Positions 1 to 5,565 of a stretch of 6,208 nucleotides of DNA are shown here, piece by piece. The notes beneath the pieces are model-generated. The model ran no database searches. It saw only the letters and a program-made list of their open reading frames with translations, and had not been told where the DNA came from. The DNA comes from Chloroflexota bacterium (GTDB lineage Bacteria; Chloroflexota; Dehalococcoidia; SAR202; UBA11138), in the NCBI GenBank assembly GCA_022566975.1, contig JADFHV010000136.1, positions 1 through 6,208 on the forward strand, given 5' to 3'. A program made the position numbers and the translations under genes. Every line of letters starts with the position of its first letter. Position 1 is the first letter of the stretch.

Positions 1-119
1 CTCGAGTTCGTGACGCCTAGAGGCCATCGCAGGCGCCATCCTTGGGGGCAACTTCCTTCCCTCATAGCTTCAGATAGACTGGCGGCCCAATTCTAACTGA
101 TGTCACTATAGAACTCCTT

Positions 120-137
120 TGTGGCAGCGCTGCCACA
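120..137. repeat. 18-bp perfect palindrome
   Basis: TGTGGCAGCGCTGCCACA is a perfect inverted repeat with no spacer; the flanking bases (T at 119, G at 138) do not pair. Its form fits a binding site for a dimeric regulator or a recombination protein. No gene near it shows which protein that would be, and chance occurrence cannot be excluded. A CACTATAG string lies just upstream, but there is no credible promoter around it. Confidence 0.5.
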
Positions 138-396
138 GATATGGTCCAGCCTAACTGCGCCTACCCGGGGCATTTCTAACACCTGCTTGTATTGGCTACT
201 TCCTAGGGAAAGTTCAAATTCCAGCTAGACAACAGCGTGGGGACCGAATACGAATCATTAGATCTAGACACTAGGCGAGGCGTAGAACTTTCCGAAAGGG
301 CACATTCGGGAAATTACCGTAGTAACTGCATACACAGCCACCCACGGAAACAACTATTCAATTGGAAGTATATTGTCCCTGGAGCAAATGCGAGGT

Positions 397-434
397 CTTC
401 CCACACTTTGTCGCCAGTGACAAAGCGTGGGAAG
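397..434. repeat. Strong hairpin, 16-bp stem with a 6-nt loop
   Basis: The arms 397-412 and 419-434 pair at 15 of 16 positions, with one A-C mismatch at 405/426, around the loop GCCAGT. Neither strand has a T-tract after the stem, so it is not a canonical intrinsic terminator. It lies about 70 bp downstream of the stop of the truncated minus-strand hemerythrin and could weakly end that transcript. It could equally be a terminal or internal structure of a decayed mobile element, or a structured RNA. The structure is directly visible; the role is unknown. Confidence 0.6.
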
Positions 435-502
435 CCCTCGTCAGCTCTAGGATGGGTAGCAGATGTCCTCAAACCTCCATCCTCAGAGCTTCCTGGTAGT
501 GG

Positions 503-748
503 TTACCATCGACTTGCTCGTCGCCAGGCGAAGTGGCCAATTGAAGTGATCTGGCCCGAACCCGTCTGGGCGTGGTAGAGCAGCTGCCGCACCCAGAAGT
601 TGAAAGAGTCCATGAACTCGCCCAGGTCGCTGCCATCCTGGGCCCGAGCGGCCAGGTGCTCTGTCCGCTCCGATTGGACCCGAAAGGCCTTGTGCATCAG
701 GTACATCACGTCTATTGGGCTGTCGAGTCTGGTGATCTCGTCGGTCAT
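503..748 (-). pseudogene. Truncated hemerythrin-like paralog (N-terminal half only)
   Basis: This frame encodes 81 residues. Its first 60 match the N-terminus of the neighbouring intact hemerythrin-like protein: the block P-[IV]-DVMYL-[MI]-HKA, then a shared F-N-x-W-V motif and a YHA motif. The alignment stops right after YHA. The HxxxE motif of helix B is lost, helices C and D are absent, and an unrelated tail of about 20 residues runs to the stop. A four-helix di-iron site cannot form, so the product is probably non-functional. The start is the ATG at 748, with AAAGGAGAC just upstream; an in-frame GTG at 766 would place that ribosome-binding site inside the gene. It lies 55 bp downstream of the intact copy, so it looks like a tandem duplicate later cut by an insertion or deletion. 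Expression of a short helical protein cannot be excluded. Confidence 0.75.
521..558. mobile_element. Possible remnant of an insertion sequence end
   Basis: GAAGTGGCCA is followed by a second GAAGTG 13 bp later and then CTGGCC. Repeated GGCCA and GAAGTG blocks of this sort resemble the multiple terminal repeats of IS21-like elements. The stretch starts where similarity between the two hemerythrin paralogs ends (about 568), which is what an insertion would produce. There is no transposase reading frame, no matching second end and no target duplication in view, so this is a weak call. It overlaps the novel tail of the truncated hemerythrin frame. Confidence 0.25.
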
Positions 749-751
749 GGG

Positions 752-760
752 GTCTCCTTT
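752..760 (-). promoter_or_regulatory. Ribosome-binding site of the truncated hemerythrin
   Basis: On the minus strand, AAAGGAGAC sits 3 nt before the ATG at 748. Its quality decides the start in favour of this ATG over the in-frame GTG at 766, and it shows the gene was once properly translated. Confidence 0.65.
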
Positions 761-803
761 CGACACTAATGTGCAGGTTGGGCAGGACGTCTCGTCGCAT
801 CTT

Positions 804-1493
804 TCAGTCGGCTGCGGCGGGCATCACCTGGAGGCGCGTCTCCAGATCGGCGATGAGCTTGCGCTCGTGGGCGGGCAGGTCCCGAGCTATCCACTCTACG
901 GGCCATCGCGGGTCCTGCGCCTCTGCGTCGATAAGCATCGCCCTGGCCATCTCCATCTGCTGGCACTGACTGAGCTGCTCGCGAGCGATGGGGACGATCA
1001 GGGCCTCCTCCGTGTCCAGGTGGTCCTCCTGAGCGATACGCAGCGCCACCACCTGGCTGTACAGATGCTGCTTGGTGCGGGTGATCAGGCTCGTCTTTCC
1101 TATTTCGTCGTTCAGTACCGTCAGCACGTCCTCGATGGTGTCGACGAGCTCGCCGTGCAGCTCGTCCTCCTGCGCCACAACGGCACTCTTGATCTCGTCT
1201 GTCAACCCGGAGCCAATCACCTCCTGGGCCCCTGGGCCCCGCCCGGCACCGGCGAGGCCAGACTCAATGGACTTCTTGAGCGGGCCTGTCATATACCGGT
1301 CTTCCTGGTCGGCGTGGTAGACGAGCGCCGTTACCCAGGTGTTGAACGCCAGCTTGAACCGTTGAAGACTGTCGCCCGGGCCCAACTCCCGCGCCAGCGT
1401 CTCAACCCGGATAGCCTCGGCACGCAGCGCCTTGTGGATCAGGTACATCACATCCACCGGGTTTCCGAGTCCCGTCTTTTCTTCAGCCATCAT
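804..1493 (-). CDS. Hemerythrin-like HHE cation-binding protein
   Basis: This 229-residue soluble protein with no signal peptide is predicted to be a four-helix bundle carrying a non-heme di-iron centre. Visible candidate ligands are H20 in helix A, H60 and E64 (HxxxE) in helix B, H113 and H143 in the middle, and H158 and E162 (HxxxE, followed by a conserved-looking VP) in helix D. The pairing H20/H60xxxE and H113/H158xxxE fits the twofold HHE pattern. A Gly/Pro-rich linker at about 79-97 separates the two halves. Known members bind or sense oxygen or nitric oxide, or handle iron; the role here is not shown. GAGG precedes two adjacent ATG codons; the second (1490) has better spacing than the first (1493). 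The gene is 84 bp downstream of the membrane protein gene and probably co-transcribed with it. A truncated paralog follows. The specific ligand set is inferred from spacing only. Confidence 0.82.
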   Translation of the reverse strand: MMAEEKTGLGNPVDVMYLIHKALRAEAIRVETLARELGPGDSLQRFKLAFNTWVTALVYHADQEDRYMTGPLKKSIESGLAGAGRGPGAQEVIGSGLTDEIKSAVVAQEDELHGELVDTIEDVLTVLNDEIGKTSLITRTKQHLYSQVVALRIAQEDHLDTEEALIVPIAREQLSQCQQMEMARAMLIDAEAQDPRWPVEWIARDLPAHERKLIADLETRLQVMPAAAD

Positions 1494-1577
1494 GTTCCTC
1501 TCGATTGTGGCCCGCCGCGGTCGCAGGGCCCCGGGGAGGGTGTTCGTCTCCGAGTGGAGACCGGACTCGGCGCGCCT

Positions 1578-2114
1578 CTATTTCGATAGCGCGGCCGAGG
1601 GCGCTCCGACCTCGAACGTCCGATGACCCCCGGCCAATGGACATCGGCACGACACATGGGCATTGAAGTCGCTTCCCGGGGTGGACCTCCGTAGGGCGGC
1701 ACTCAGAGCTTCCACGGCGGTCTTGCACAGCGGGCGCGAGAGGCGCCCGAGCGCGTCGACCTCGAGCCGATCGCCTACCACCAGTCCCCAGGGGCAGCTA
1801 CCCGCAGCGCCGACGACTCCGACGGTCGCCGGCGCCATCTGGAGGGGCACTGTGTAGAGGAGCTCCAGCCCCGGTGTCTGGGCCGGGGCGGCGGAGGCCA
1901 CCTCATGGTTGGCGGGGGCCCCCTCGTCAACGAACGTCATGCCCATGGCGGCCCAGACCAGGGCCAGGGCGTAGGCACCGAACATGACCGCCATCGCCTG
2001 CAGAGGTAGCGCATCTCCCAGGATGAGTTTCCCGCCGATGATAATCACCGGGAATCCCAGGGCCGTCGCAACGGGAAACACGAATCCGGACCTCCCATCG
2101 TTACGCCTGGCCAT
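1578..2114 (-). CDS. Two-helix membrane protein with C-terminal TIGR04076-like cysteine domain
   Basis: The protein has 178 residues. A basic N-terminus (ARRNDGR) precedes two hydrophobic segments at about 11-33 and 38-60, joined by a short loop, so the topology is probably N-in/C-in with a cytoplasmic C-terminal part. After an Ala/Pro linker (66-80), residues 86-170 contain a CPWG motif (C107) followed by VGDRLEVD, then C130, then a C-x-C pair (C156, C158) and a terminal FEV strand. This order resembles the small TIGR04076 domain (CPxG, GD, a central Cys, then CPxx...F). That family has no function I can state, and the match is by eye. GAGGAGG lies 9 nt before the ATG, supporting the start. 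It is the first gene of the minus-strand operon with the hemerythrin genes, and its upstream region carries the 11-bp tandem-repeat operator shared with the radical SAM operon. The cysteines could bind a metal or respond to redox, which is inference. Confidence 0.72.
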   Translation of the reverse strand: MARRNDGRSGFVFPVATALGFPVIIIGGKLILGDALPLQAMAVMFGAYALALVWAAMGMTFVDEGAPANHEVASAAPAQTPGLELLYTVPLQMAPATVGVVGAAGSCPWGLVVGDRLEVDALGRLSRPLCKTAVEALSAALRRSTPGSDFNAHVSCRCPLAGGHRTFEVGAPSAALSK

Positions 2115-2187
2115 TAGTCACAACCTCCTCGTGGGTCAGGTCCCGTGCTGAATACCCCCAAGCGAAACTTCGCCGCTCAATGGCACC

Positions 2188-2220
2188 ATGCGACCATAGC
2201 CGCGTTACACCGGCGTTACA
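2188..2220 (-). promoter_or_regulatory. SARP-type operator/promoter A, driving the membrane protein-hemerythrin operon
   Basis: Read on the minus strand, TGTAACGC (2220-2213) and TGTAACGC (2209-2202) are identical and start exactly 11 bp apart. Eight bases later comes TCGCAT (2193-2188), a weak -10 candidate. The block ATGGTCnnAT (2197-2188) recurs at the same distance from the repeats in front of the radical SAM operon. SARP proteins typically bind direct repeats at 11-bp phasing about 8 bp upstream of the -10. The leader to the ATG at 2114 would be about 65-70 nt. Confidence 0.68.
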
Positions 2221-2242
2221 TGCCTGGAGATAGTGCTAAAAT
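2216..2242 (+). promoter_or_regulatory. Probable promoter of the SARP regulator (extended -10)
   Basis: TGCTAAAAT at 2234-2242 is an extended -10 (TG-N-TAAAAT, five of six matches to TATAAT). The upstream -35 is poor; TTACAT (2216-2221) at 15 bp is the best candidate and lies within operator A. Transcription would start near 2249 and give a leader of about 28 nt to the GTG at 2277. The overlap with the operator suggests that the regulator influences its own promoter. Confidence 0.5.
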
Positions 2243-2260
2243 CGAAAGTAGATGGTCCTC

Positions 2261-2266
2261 AAGGAG
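2261..2266 (+). promoter_or_regulatory. Ribosome-binding site deciding the SARP regulator start
   Basis: AAGGAG lies 10 nt before the GTG at 2277, immediately ahead of the first residues of the PAS domain. The alternatives, GTG 2145 and ATG 2220, lack a comparable site and would make the gene run through its own promoter and operator A. Confidence 0.6.
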
Positions 2267-2276
2267 TGAGAGCGTA

Positions 2277-3932
2277 GTGCTGGACGAAGTAGTTGCCAGG
2301 ATGCCCGGGGCGGTGCTGGCGGTGGACGACGACATGCGCGTCCTCGCATGGAACCAGGCGGTGGAAAAGGACTTCCGTCTGCCGGCTACGGACATCAGTG
2401 GGTGGCCTTGCTACGAGGTCGTCTCCCTCGTAGACACGGCAACAGGCCTTGCCTGTTGGGATGAATGTCCCCTGGCCAGAGGTTCCGCTCAGCCCGGCTG
2501 GGCCCATACCAGGGTCCTGAAGCTCAGCGGGTCGGACCGGAAGCGCGCGCTTCTGGACCATCTCCTGCTGAGGTGCCTCACCCCAGGTAACGGGCCGTCT
2601 AACCTGTGTTTCCTCCAGCCGGCCAATGACCCTACTATGCAGTCCGAGTCCAAGGTCCTGCAGGCCATCGAGGCGGTATACCCGGTCGCAACGAGTGGCA
2701 CTGACCTGAAGGAAGCCCTGACGGTTGCGCTGCAGGCCGTCCTTCGAGCCACCTCCGCTGAGGGAGGCGAGGTCTTCTTGCTGGACCCCGAGACTCAGGA
2801 GCCTGCTCTAAGGGAGACGCAGGGGCTCCCCGCGGGGACGATGGAGAGCTTCCACACCTCCCTCGTAGGTGGGAGCTTTCCCGGCATCATCGCGCACTCG
2901 CGCCTTCCCTTGCTGGCGGTGGGAGCGTGGCCCGGCGGTGAGACCGGTGCGGAGTCGGGCGCGTATCTGTGCGCCCCGCTCGTCGCGGAGGGGCGAGTCC
3001 TGGGGGCCCTGGGCATCGCAAGCCGGGACGAGGGGTTCGACGTAGCCACAGCCACGCGGGTGCTGTTCGCGGTCGCAGCGCAGCTGGGCACATACCTTCG
3101 GTGGGCATATGTTGCTCTCGGCAAAGAGTGGAGGGCGGCCGGTGAAGAGTCCGACACTCAGACGGCCCGGTTGCGTGTCTACTGTCTTGGCCCATTCAGG
3201 GTCGTCCTGGACGAACAGCCCATCCCATTAAACCGGTTCCACCGGTGGAAGGCGGTCAGCCTCTTGAAGTTCCTGGTTGCCCACCGAGGAAGACCTGTTC
3301 CTCGGGAAGCACTGATGGAAGTCCTCTGGCCTGAGGCGGATCCAGACCGCGCCAGCGCCAACCTGCGAGTTGTACTGCATGCACTCCGACGTGGCCTCGA
3401 ACCTGGCCTGGGGAGAGGAGAGGCGTCCTCCTTCGTCGTGAGCCAGGGAGACCTTGTGTACCTGGAGCCGTCGGACATCGTCTGGACGGACTCTGAGGAG
3501 TTCGTCCAGAGGTCACGACGCGCCGCGAGTCTCGTCTCTCAAGGCAACTCCAAGGAGGCCCTGGCGGAGTGCGGGAAAGCGGCCGCTCTCTACCAGGGGG
3601 AGTACATAGAGGACGAGCCCTTTAGCGACTGGTGCCTCTTCGAGAGGGAGCGACTGAAGGAGGTCTACGTCGATCTCATGAAGCAGATGGGCTCTCTCCT
3701 CAGCGAGAAAGGTGAGTTGGATCAAGCGATTGAGTGCTGCCGCGCCGCTCTCGGCGTTGACCACGGGCGGGAGGAGGTGCACCGTGACCTGATGCTTCTC
3801 CTCTGGAACGCAGGACGTCGAGACGAGGCGCTCCGCCAGTTCGACGCCTGCCGCAGGATTCTCCTAGAGGAGTTGGCCGTGGAGCCCACGCCTGAGACGG
3901 AGGCCCTGCACCGGTCCATACTGGCCGCATAG
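2277..3932 (+). CDS. PAS-GAF sensor fused to a SARP/BTAD-type transcriptional activator
   Basis: Starting at GTG 2277 the protein has 551 residues; the frame is open back to 2145 but that extension has no domain character. Domains in order are PAS (about 2-80), GAF (about 125-280), an OmpR-type winged helix (about 298-397; the helix region RHxWKAxxLLKFLVAH-type is clear) and a bacterial transcriptional activation domain with TPR-like helices (about 403-551). The last two are the hallmark of SARP regulators, which bind direct repeats in DNA and recruit RNA polymerase. The PAS domain carries a C-x14-C-x3-CP cluster (C45, C60, C64), and the GAF should bind a small ligand or act as a dimerising sensor; the signal is unknown. 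There is no transmembrane segment, so it acts in the cytoplasm. It lies between two copies of an 11-bp-phased repeat operator, upstream of the divergent hemerythrin operon and of the radical SAM operon, so these are its likely targets. AAGGAG 10 nt upstream supports the GTG start. Confidence 0.85.
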   Translation: MLDEVVARMPGAVLAVDDDMRVLAWNQAVEKDFRLPATDISGWPCYEVVSLVDTATGLACWDECPLARGSAQPGWAHTRVLKLSGSDRKRALLDHLLLRCLTPGNGPSNLCFLQPANDPTMQSESKVLQAIEAVYPVATSGTDLKEALTVALQAVLRATSAEGGEVFLLDPETQEPALRETQGLPAGTMESFHTSLVGGSFPGIIAHSRLPLLAVGAWPGGETGAESGAYLCAPLVAEGRVLGALGIASRDEGFDVATATRVLFAVAAQLGTYLRWAYVALGKEWRAAGEESDTQTARLRVYCLGPFRVVLDEQPIPLNRFHRWKAVSLLKFLVAHRGRPVPREALMEVLWPEADPDRASANLRVVLHALRRGLEPGLGRGEASSFVVSQGDLVYLEPSDIVWTDSEEFVQRSRRAASLVSQGNSKEALAECGKAAALYQGEYIEDEPFSDWCLFERERLKEVYVDLMKQMGSLLSEKGELDQAIECCRAALGVDHGREEVHRDLMLLLWNAGRRDEALRQFDACRRILLEELAVEPTPETEALHRSILAA

Positions 3933-4034
3933 ACCCAGGCCTTAGTCCTCTGTCCCGGCTCCCCACGGCCCCGACGAGAGAGCGCGGCGTCCGGCTACCC
4001 GGGAAACCTCCGCAGATCGCCCCCGTTAGAGCTC

Positions 4035-4067
4035 TGTAACGCTCGTGTAACTCCTGGATGGTCTGAT
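4035..4067 (+). promoter_or_regulatory. SARP-type operator/promoter B, driving the radical SAM operon
   Basis: TGTAACGC (4035-4042) and TGTAACTC (4046-4053) start 11 bp apart. They are followed by ATGGTCTGAT (4058-4067), in which TCTGAT (4062-4067) is a plausible -10 (four of six), 8 bp after the second repeat. This matches operator A in repeat sequence, phasing and distance. Transcription would start near 4074, and the GGAGGAG ribosome-binding site follows at 4084-4090. The rest of the 3933-4097 gap shows no terminator with a T-tract. Confidence 0.7.
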
Positions 4068-4097
4068 TCTTCCGACAGTGGTTGGAGGAGGCCCGGG

Positions 4098-4319
4098 GTG
4101 GCTGGAGCGACAAGACAGACCGAAAGCGTTTCCTTCGTGCTACGCCTCTGGCTGGAGTCGGCCGGTGGCGAGTCCGGCGAGTGGCGGTGGAAGGTCCACC
4201 ATGTGCAGACCGGTGAGGAACGGTACTTCCGCGACTTGATGGACGTGCTGGACTTCGTCGGGCAACGGTCCGACGTGCGGCCCCCTCAGCCGTCCCTGGC
4301 CAAGGGGGCCAGGCAATGA
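4098..4319 (+). CDS. Small conserved-looking protein of unknown function (73 aa)
   Basis: The start is GTG, with GGAGGAG at 4084-4090 and ideal 7-nt spacing, so translation is well supported. The core (about residues 11-57) reads SFVLRLWLE, then GEWRWKVxHVQTGEERYF, then a helix RDLMDVLDFVGQR. This suggests a compact beta-sheet fold with a C-terminal helix, ending in a Pro-rich, basic tail. I know similar short proteins (FVxRxW, GxVxHVxSGExRYFRDL) as hypothetical proteins in Chloroflexota; no function is assigned. There are no cysteines, no membrane segment and no signal peptide. It is the first gene of the operon, 43 bp before the NirJ-type gene, so it could be an accessory or carrier protein for the radical SAM enzymes or a regulator. 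A RiPP precursor role is less likely, because the folded-looking core covers most of its length and there is no Cys- or Gly-rich tail. Confidence 0.72.
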   Translation: MAGATRQTESVSFVLRLWLESAGGESGEWRWKVHHVQTGEERYFRDLMDVLDFVGQRSDVRPPQPSLAKGARQ

Positions 4320-4362
4320 TACGCGTCCGTCCAGATGCGGCGGCACGTCACCCAACGGTCCA

Positions 4363-5565
4363 GTGCTAAACGTCACGCGGTTACTGTGCGGCCTCCCGAC
4401 TCCGGGCGACGCCCTCCGCTACGGGGAGGCCCCACGCCACCGTCGGTCCATACCCGCTCCCAGCGGTGTACACCGCCGGCCGATCGTCGTCTGGAACGTT
4501 ACGAGACGTTGCAACCTGCTCTGCGTTCACTGCTACACGGCCTCGACCGACCACAAGGCCCCCAATGAGTTGACCCACGACGAGGCGCGGAGTGTAGTTG
4601 GCGACCTGGCCGGCTTCGGCGTGCCCGTGATCCTGTTCTCCGGCGGCGAGCCGCTGCTACGGGAAGACCTATTCGAGCTAATGCGCCAGGCGGCTTCGTC
4701 CGGGGTCCAGCCGGTGCTCTCCTCCAACGGCACGCTCCTGACGGAGGACGCGGTGTCATCCCTCAAGGATGCCGGCGTAGACCGGGTGGGCATCAGCCTC
4801 GACGGCATGGAGTCCACCAACGACCGGTTCAGGGGCAAGTCAGGGGCGTTCCTGGAGGCCCTGGACGGGATCCGGCGCTGCCAGGCCGCCGGCTTTCGCG
4901 TGAGCCTCCGCTTCACGATGACCAGACACAACGTGGATGAGCTGGACGACATTTTCACCATGGTCGTCCAGGAGGGTATTCCTCGGCTGTGCGTCTACCA
5001 CCTGGCCTACGCCGGTCGAGGGCGCAGGCTTCTGCCCAACGACCTGGGAGCCGAGCAGCGGCGGCAGGCAGTGGGCCGAATCTTCCAGCGCACCCGGGAA
5101 ATCAACGAGAACGGGCAAGAGCTGGAGGTGCTCACGGTGGACAATCACGCCGACGGGGCCTACCTCCTGCTTTGGGCGCGAGAGCACCTGCCCGAGCGGC
5201 TCCCCGAGATACAACGCCTTCTCACGCGGAACGGCGGCAACAGCGCGGGCAAGGGGATTGGCTGCATAGACGAGAGGGGCTACGTCCATCCCGACCAGTT
5301 CTGGCGTACAAGGTCGGTTGGCAATGTCCGTGAGCGGCCTTTCAGCGAAATCTGGCAGGACGAGAGCGTACCGCTGCTAAGGCAGCTCCGCGCACGTCAT
5401 TCGTTGCTCCCGCAGGTCTGCCGCGAGTGCCGGTTCCTGCCGCAGTGCAACGGAAATCTTCGCGCTCGCGCAGATGCCGCCACCGGAGACCCGTGGGGCG
5501 AGGACCCAGCCTGCTATCTGACTGACGAGGAGCGTCAGCAGGTCGGGGAGGGCGCAGGTGTATGA
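4363..5565 (+). CDS. nirJ: NirJ/AhbD-type radical SAM-SPASM protein (tetrapyrrole modification)
   Basis: The 400 residues match the usual NirJ length. The N-terminus with LPTPGDALRYG and VVWNVTRRC is typical of the family. The radical SAM cluster motif is C50-x3-C54-x2-C57 and the SAM-binding motif SGGEP is at 93-97. A helix with DNHADGAYLL (260-269), HPDQFW (309-314) and GNVRERPFSEIW (320-331) follow. The SPASM-like C-terminus carries C353, C356, C362 and C384 within CNGNxRxRAxAxTGDPWxEDPACYLTDEE, a NirJ signature; C301 is an extra candidate ligand. NirJ acts on 12,18-didecarboxysiroheme in heme d1 synthesis, and the related AhbC/AhbD act in the siroheme route to heme b; which applies here is not decided by sequence reading. 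The start is GTG, placed by family similarity because no Shine-Dalgarno is visible; translation may depend on the preceding gene, whose stop is 43 bp upstream. The end overlaps the next radical SAM gene by 4 bp (ATGA), implying coupling. Confidence 0.82.
   Translation: MLNVTRLLCGLPTPGDALRYGEAPRHRRSIPAPSGVHRRPIVVWNVTRRCNLLCVHCYTASTDHKAPNELTHDEARSVVGDLAGFGVPVILFSGGEPLLREDLFELMRQAASSGVQPVLSSNGTLLTEDAVSSLKDAGVDRVGISLDGMESTNDRFRGKSGAFLEALDGIRRCQAAGFRVSLRFTMTRHNVDELDDIFTMVVQEGIPRLCVYHLAYAGRGRRLLPNDLGAEQRRQAVGRIFQRTREINENGQELEVLTVDNHADGAYLLLWAREHLPERLPEIQRLLTRNGGNSAGKGIGCIDERGYVHPDQFWRTRSVGNVRERPFSEIWQDESVPLLRQLRARHSLLPQVCRECRFLPQCNGNLRARADAATGDPWGEDPACYLTDEERQQVGEGAGV

Larger units (their letters stand above)
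1..502. other. AT-richer stretch without a convincing gene
   Basis: This left edge has visibly more A+T than the rest of the window and no coding pattern I can defend. The only longer open frame, a GTG frame at 237-578 on the plus strand, has no Shine-Dalgarno sequence and no recognisable domain, and its last part is simply antisense to the truncated hemerythrin. The stretch holds a perfect 18-bp palindrome (120-137) and a strong hairpin (397-434). The compositional shift next to a broken gene suggests inserted or decayed foreign DNA. That is inference, because no transposase or integrase fragment was recognised. Confidence 0.55.

Noticed and set aside
98..112. CACTATAG string resembling the end of a T7 phage promoter
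   Set aside because: Only the downstream core matches; the upstream half of the promoter is absent.
206..224. GTTCAAATTCC as a tRNA T-arm
   Set aside because: The flanking bases do not form the 5-bp stem and no acceptor or anticodon arm can be placed.
237..578. 113-residue plus-strand GTG frame as a possible gene
   Set aside because: No Shine-Dalgarno, no domain character, and its 3' part is antisense to the truncated hemerythrin.
600..1589. 329-residue plus-strand open frame opposite the hemerythrin genes
   Set aside because: It is fully antisense to two frames with clear HHE homology and good ribosome-binding sites, has no recognisable domain, and long antisense frames are common in GC-rich DNA.
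2145..2276. N-terminal extension of the SARP regulator from GTG 2145
   Set aside because: It would code through an extended -10 promoter and the operator repeats, has no domain character, and a good ribosome-binding site precedes GTG 2277.
3933..4034. Terminator after the SARP regulator
   Set aside because: Only a 4-bp CCGG stem and scattered GC blocks are present, with no T-tract.
4098..4319. Small protein as a RiPP precursor for the radical SAM enzymes
   Set aside because: No Cys, Gly-rich or repeated core; most of the length looks like a folded domain, and the adjacent enzymes resemble tetrapyrrole rather than peptide-modifying types.
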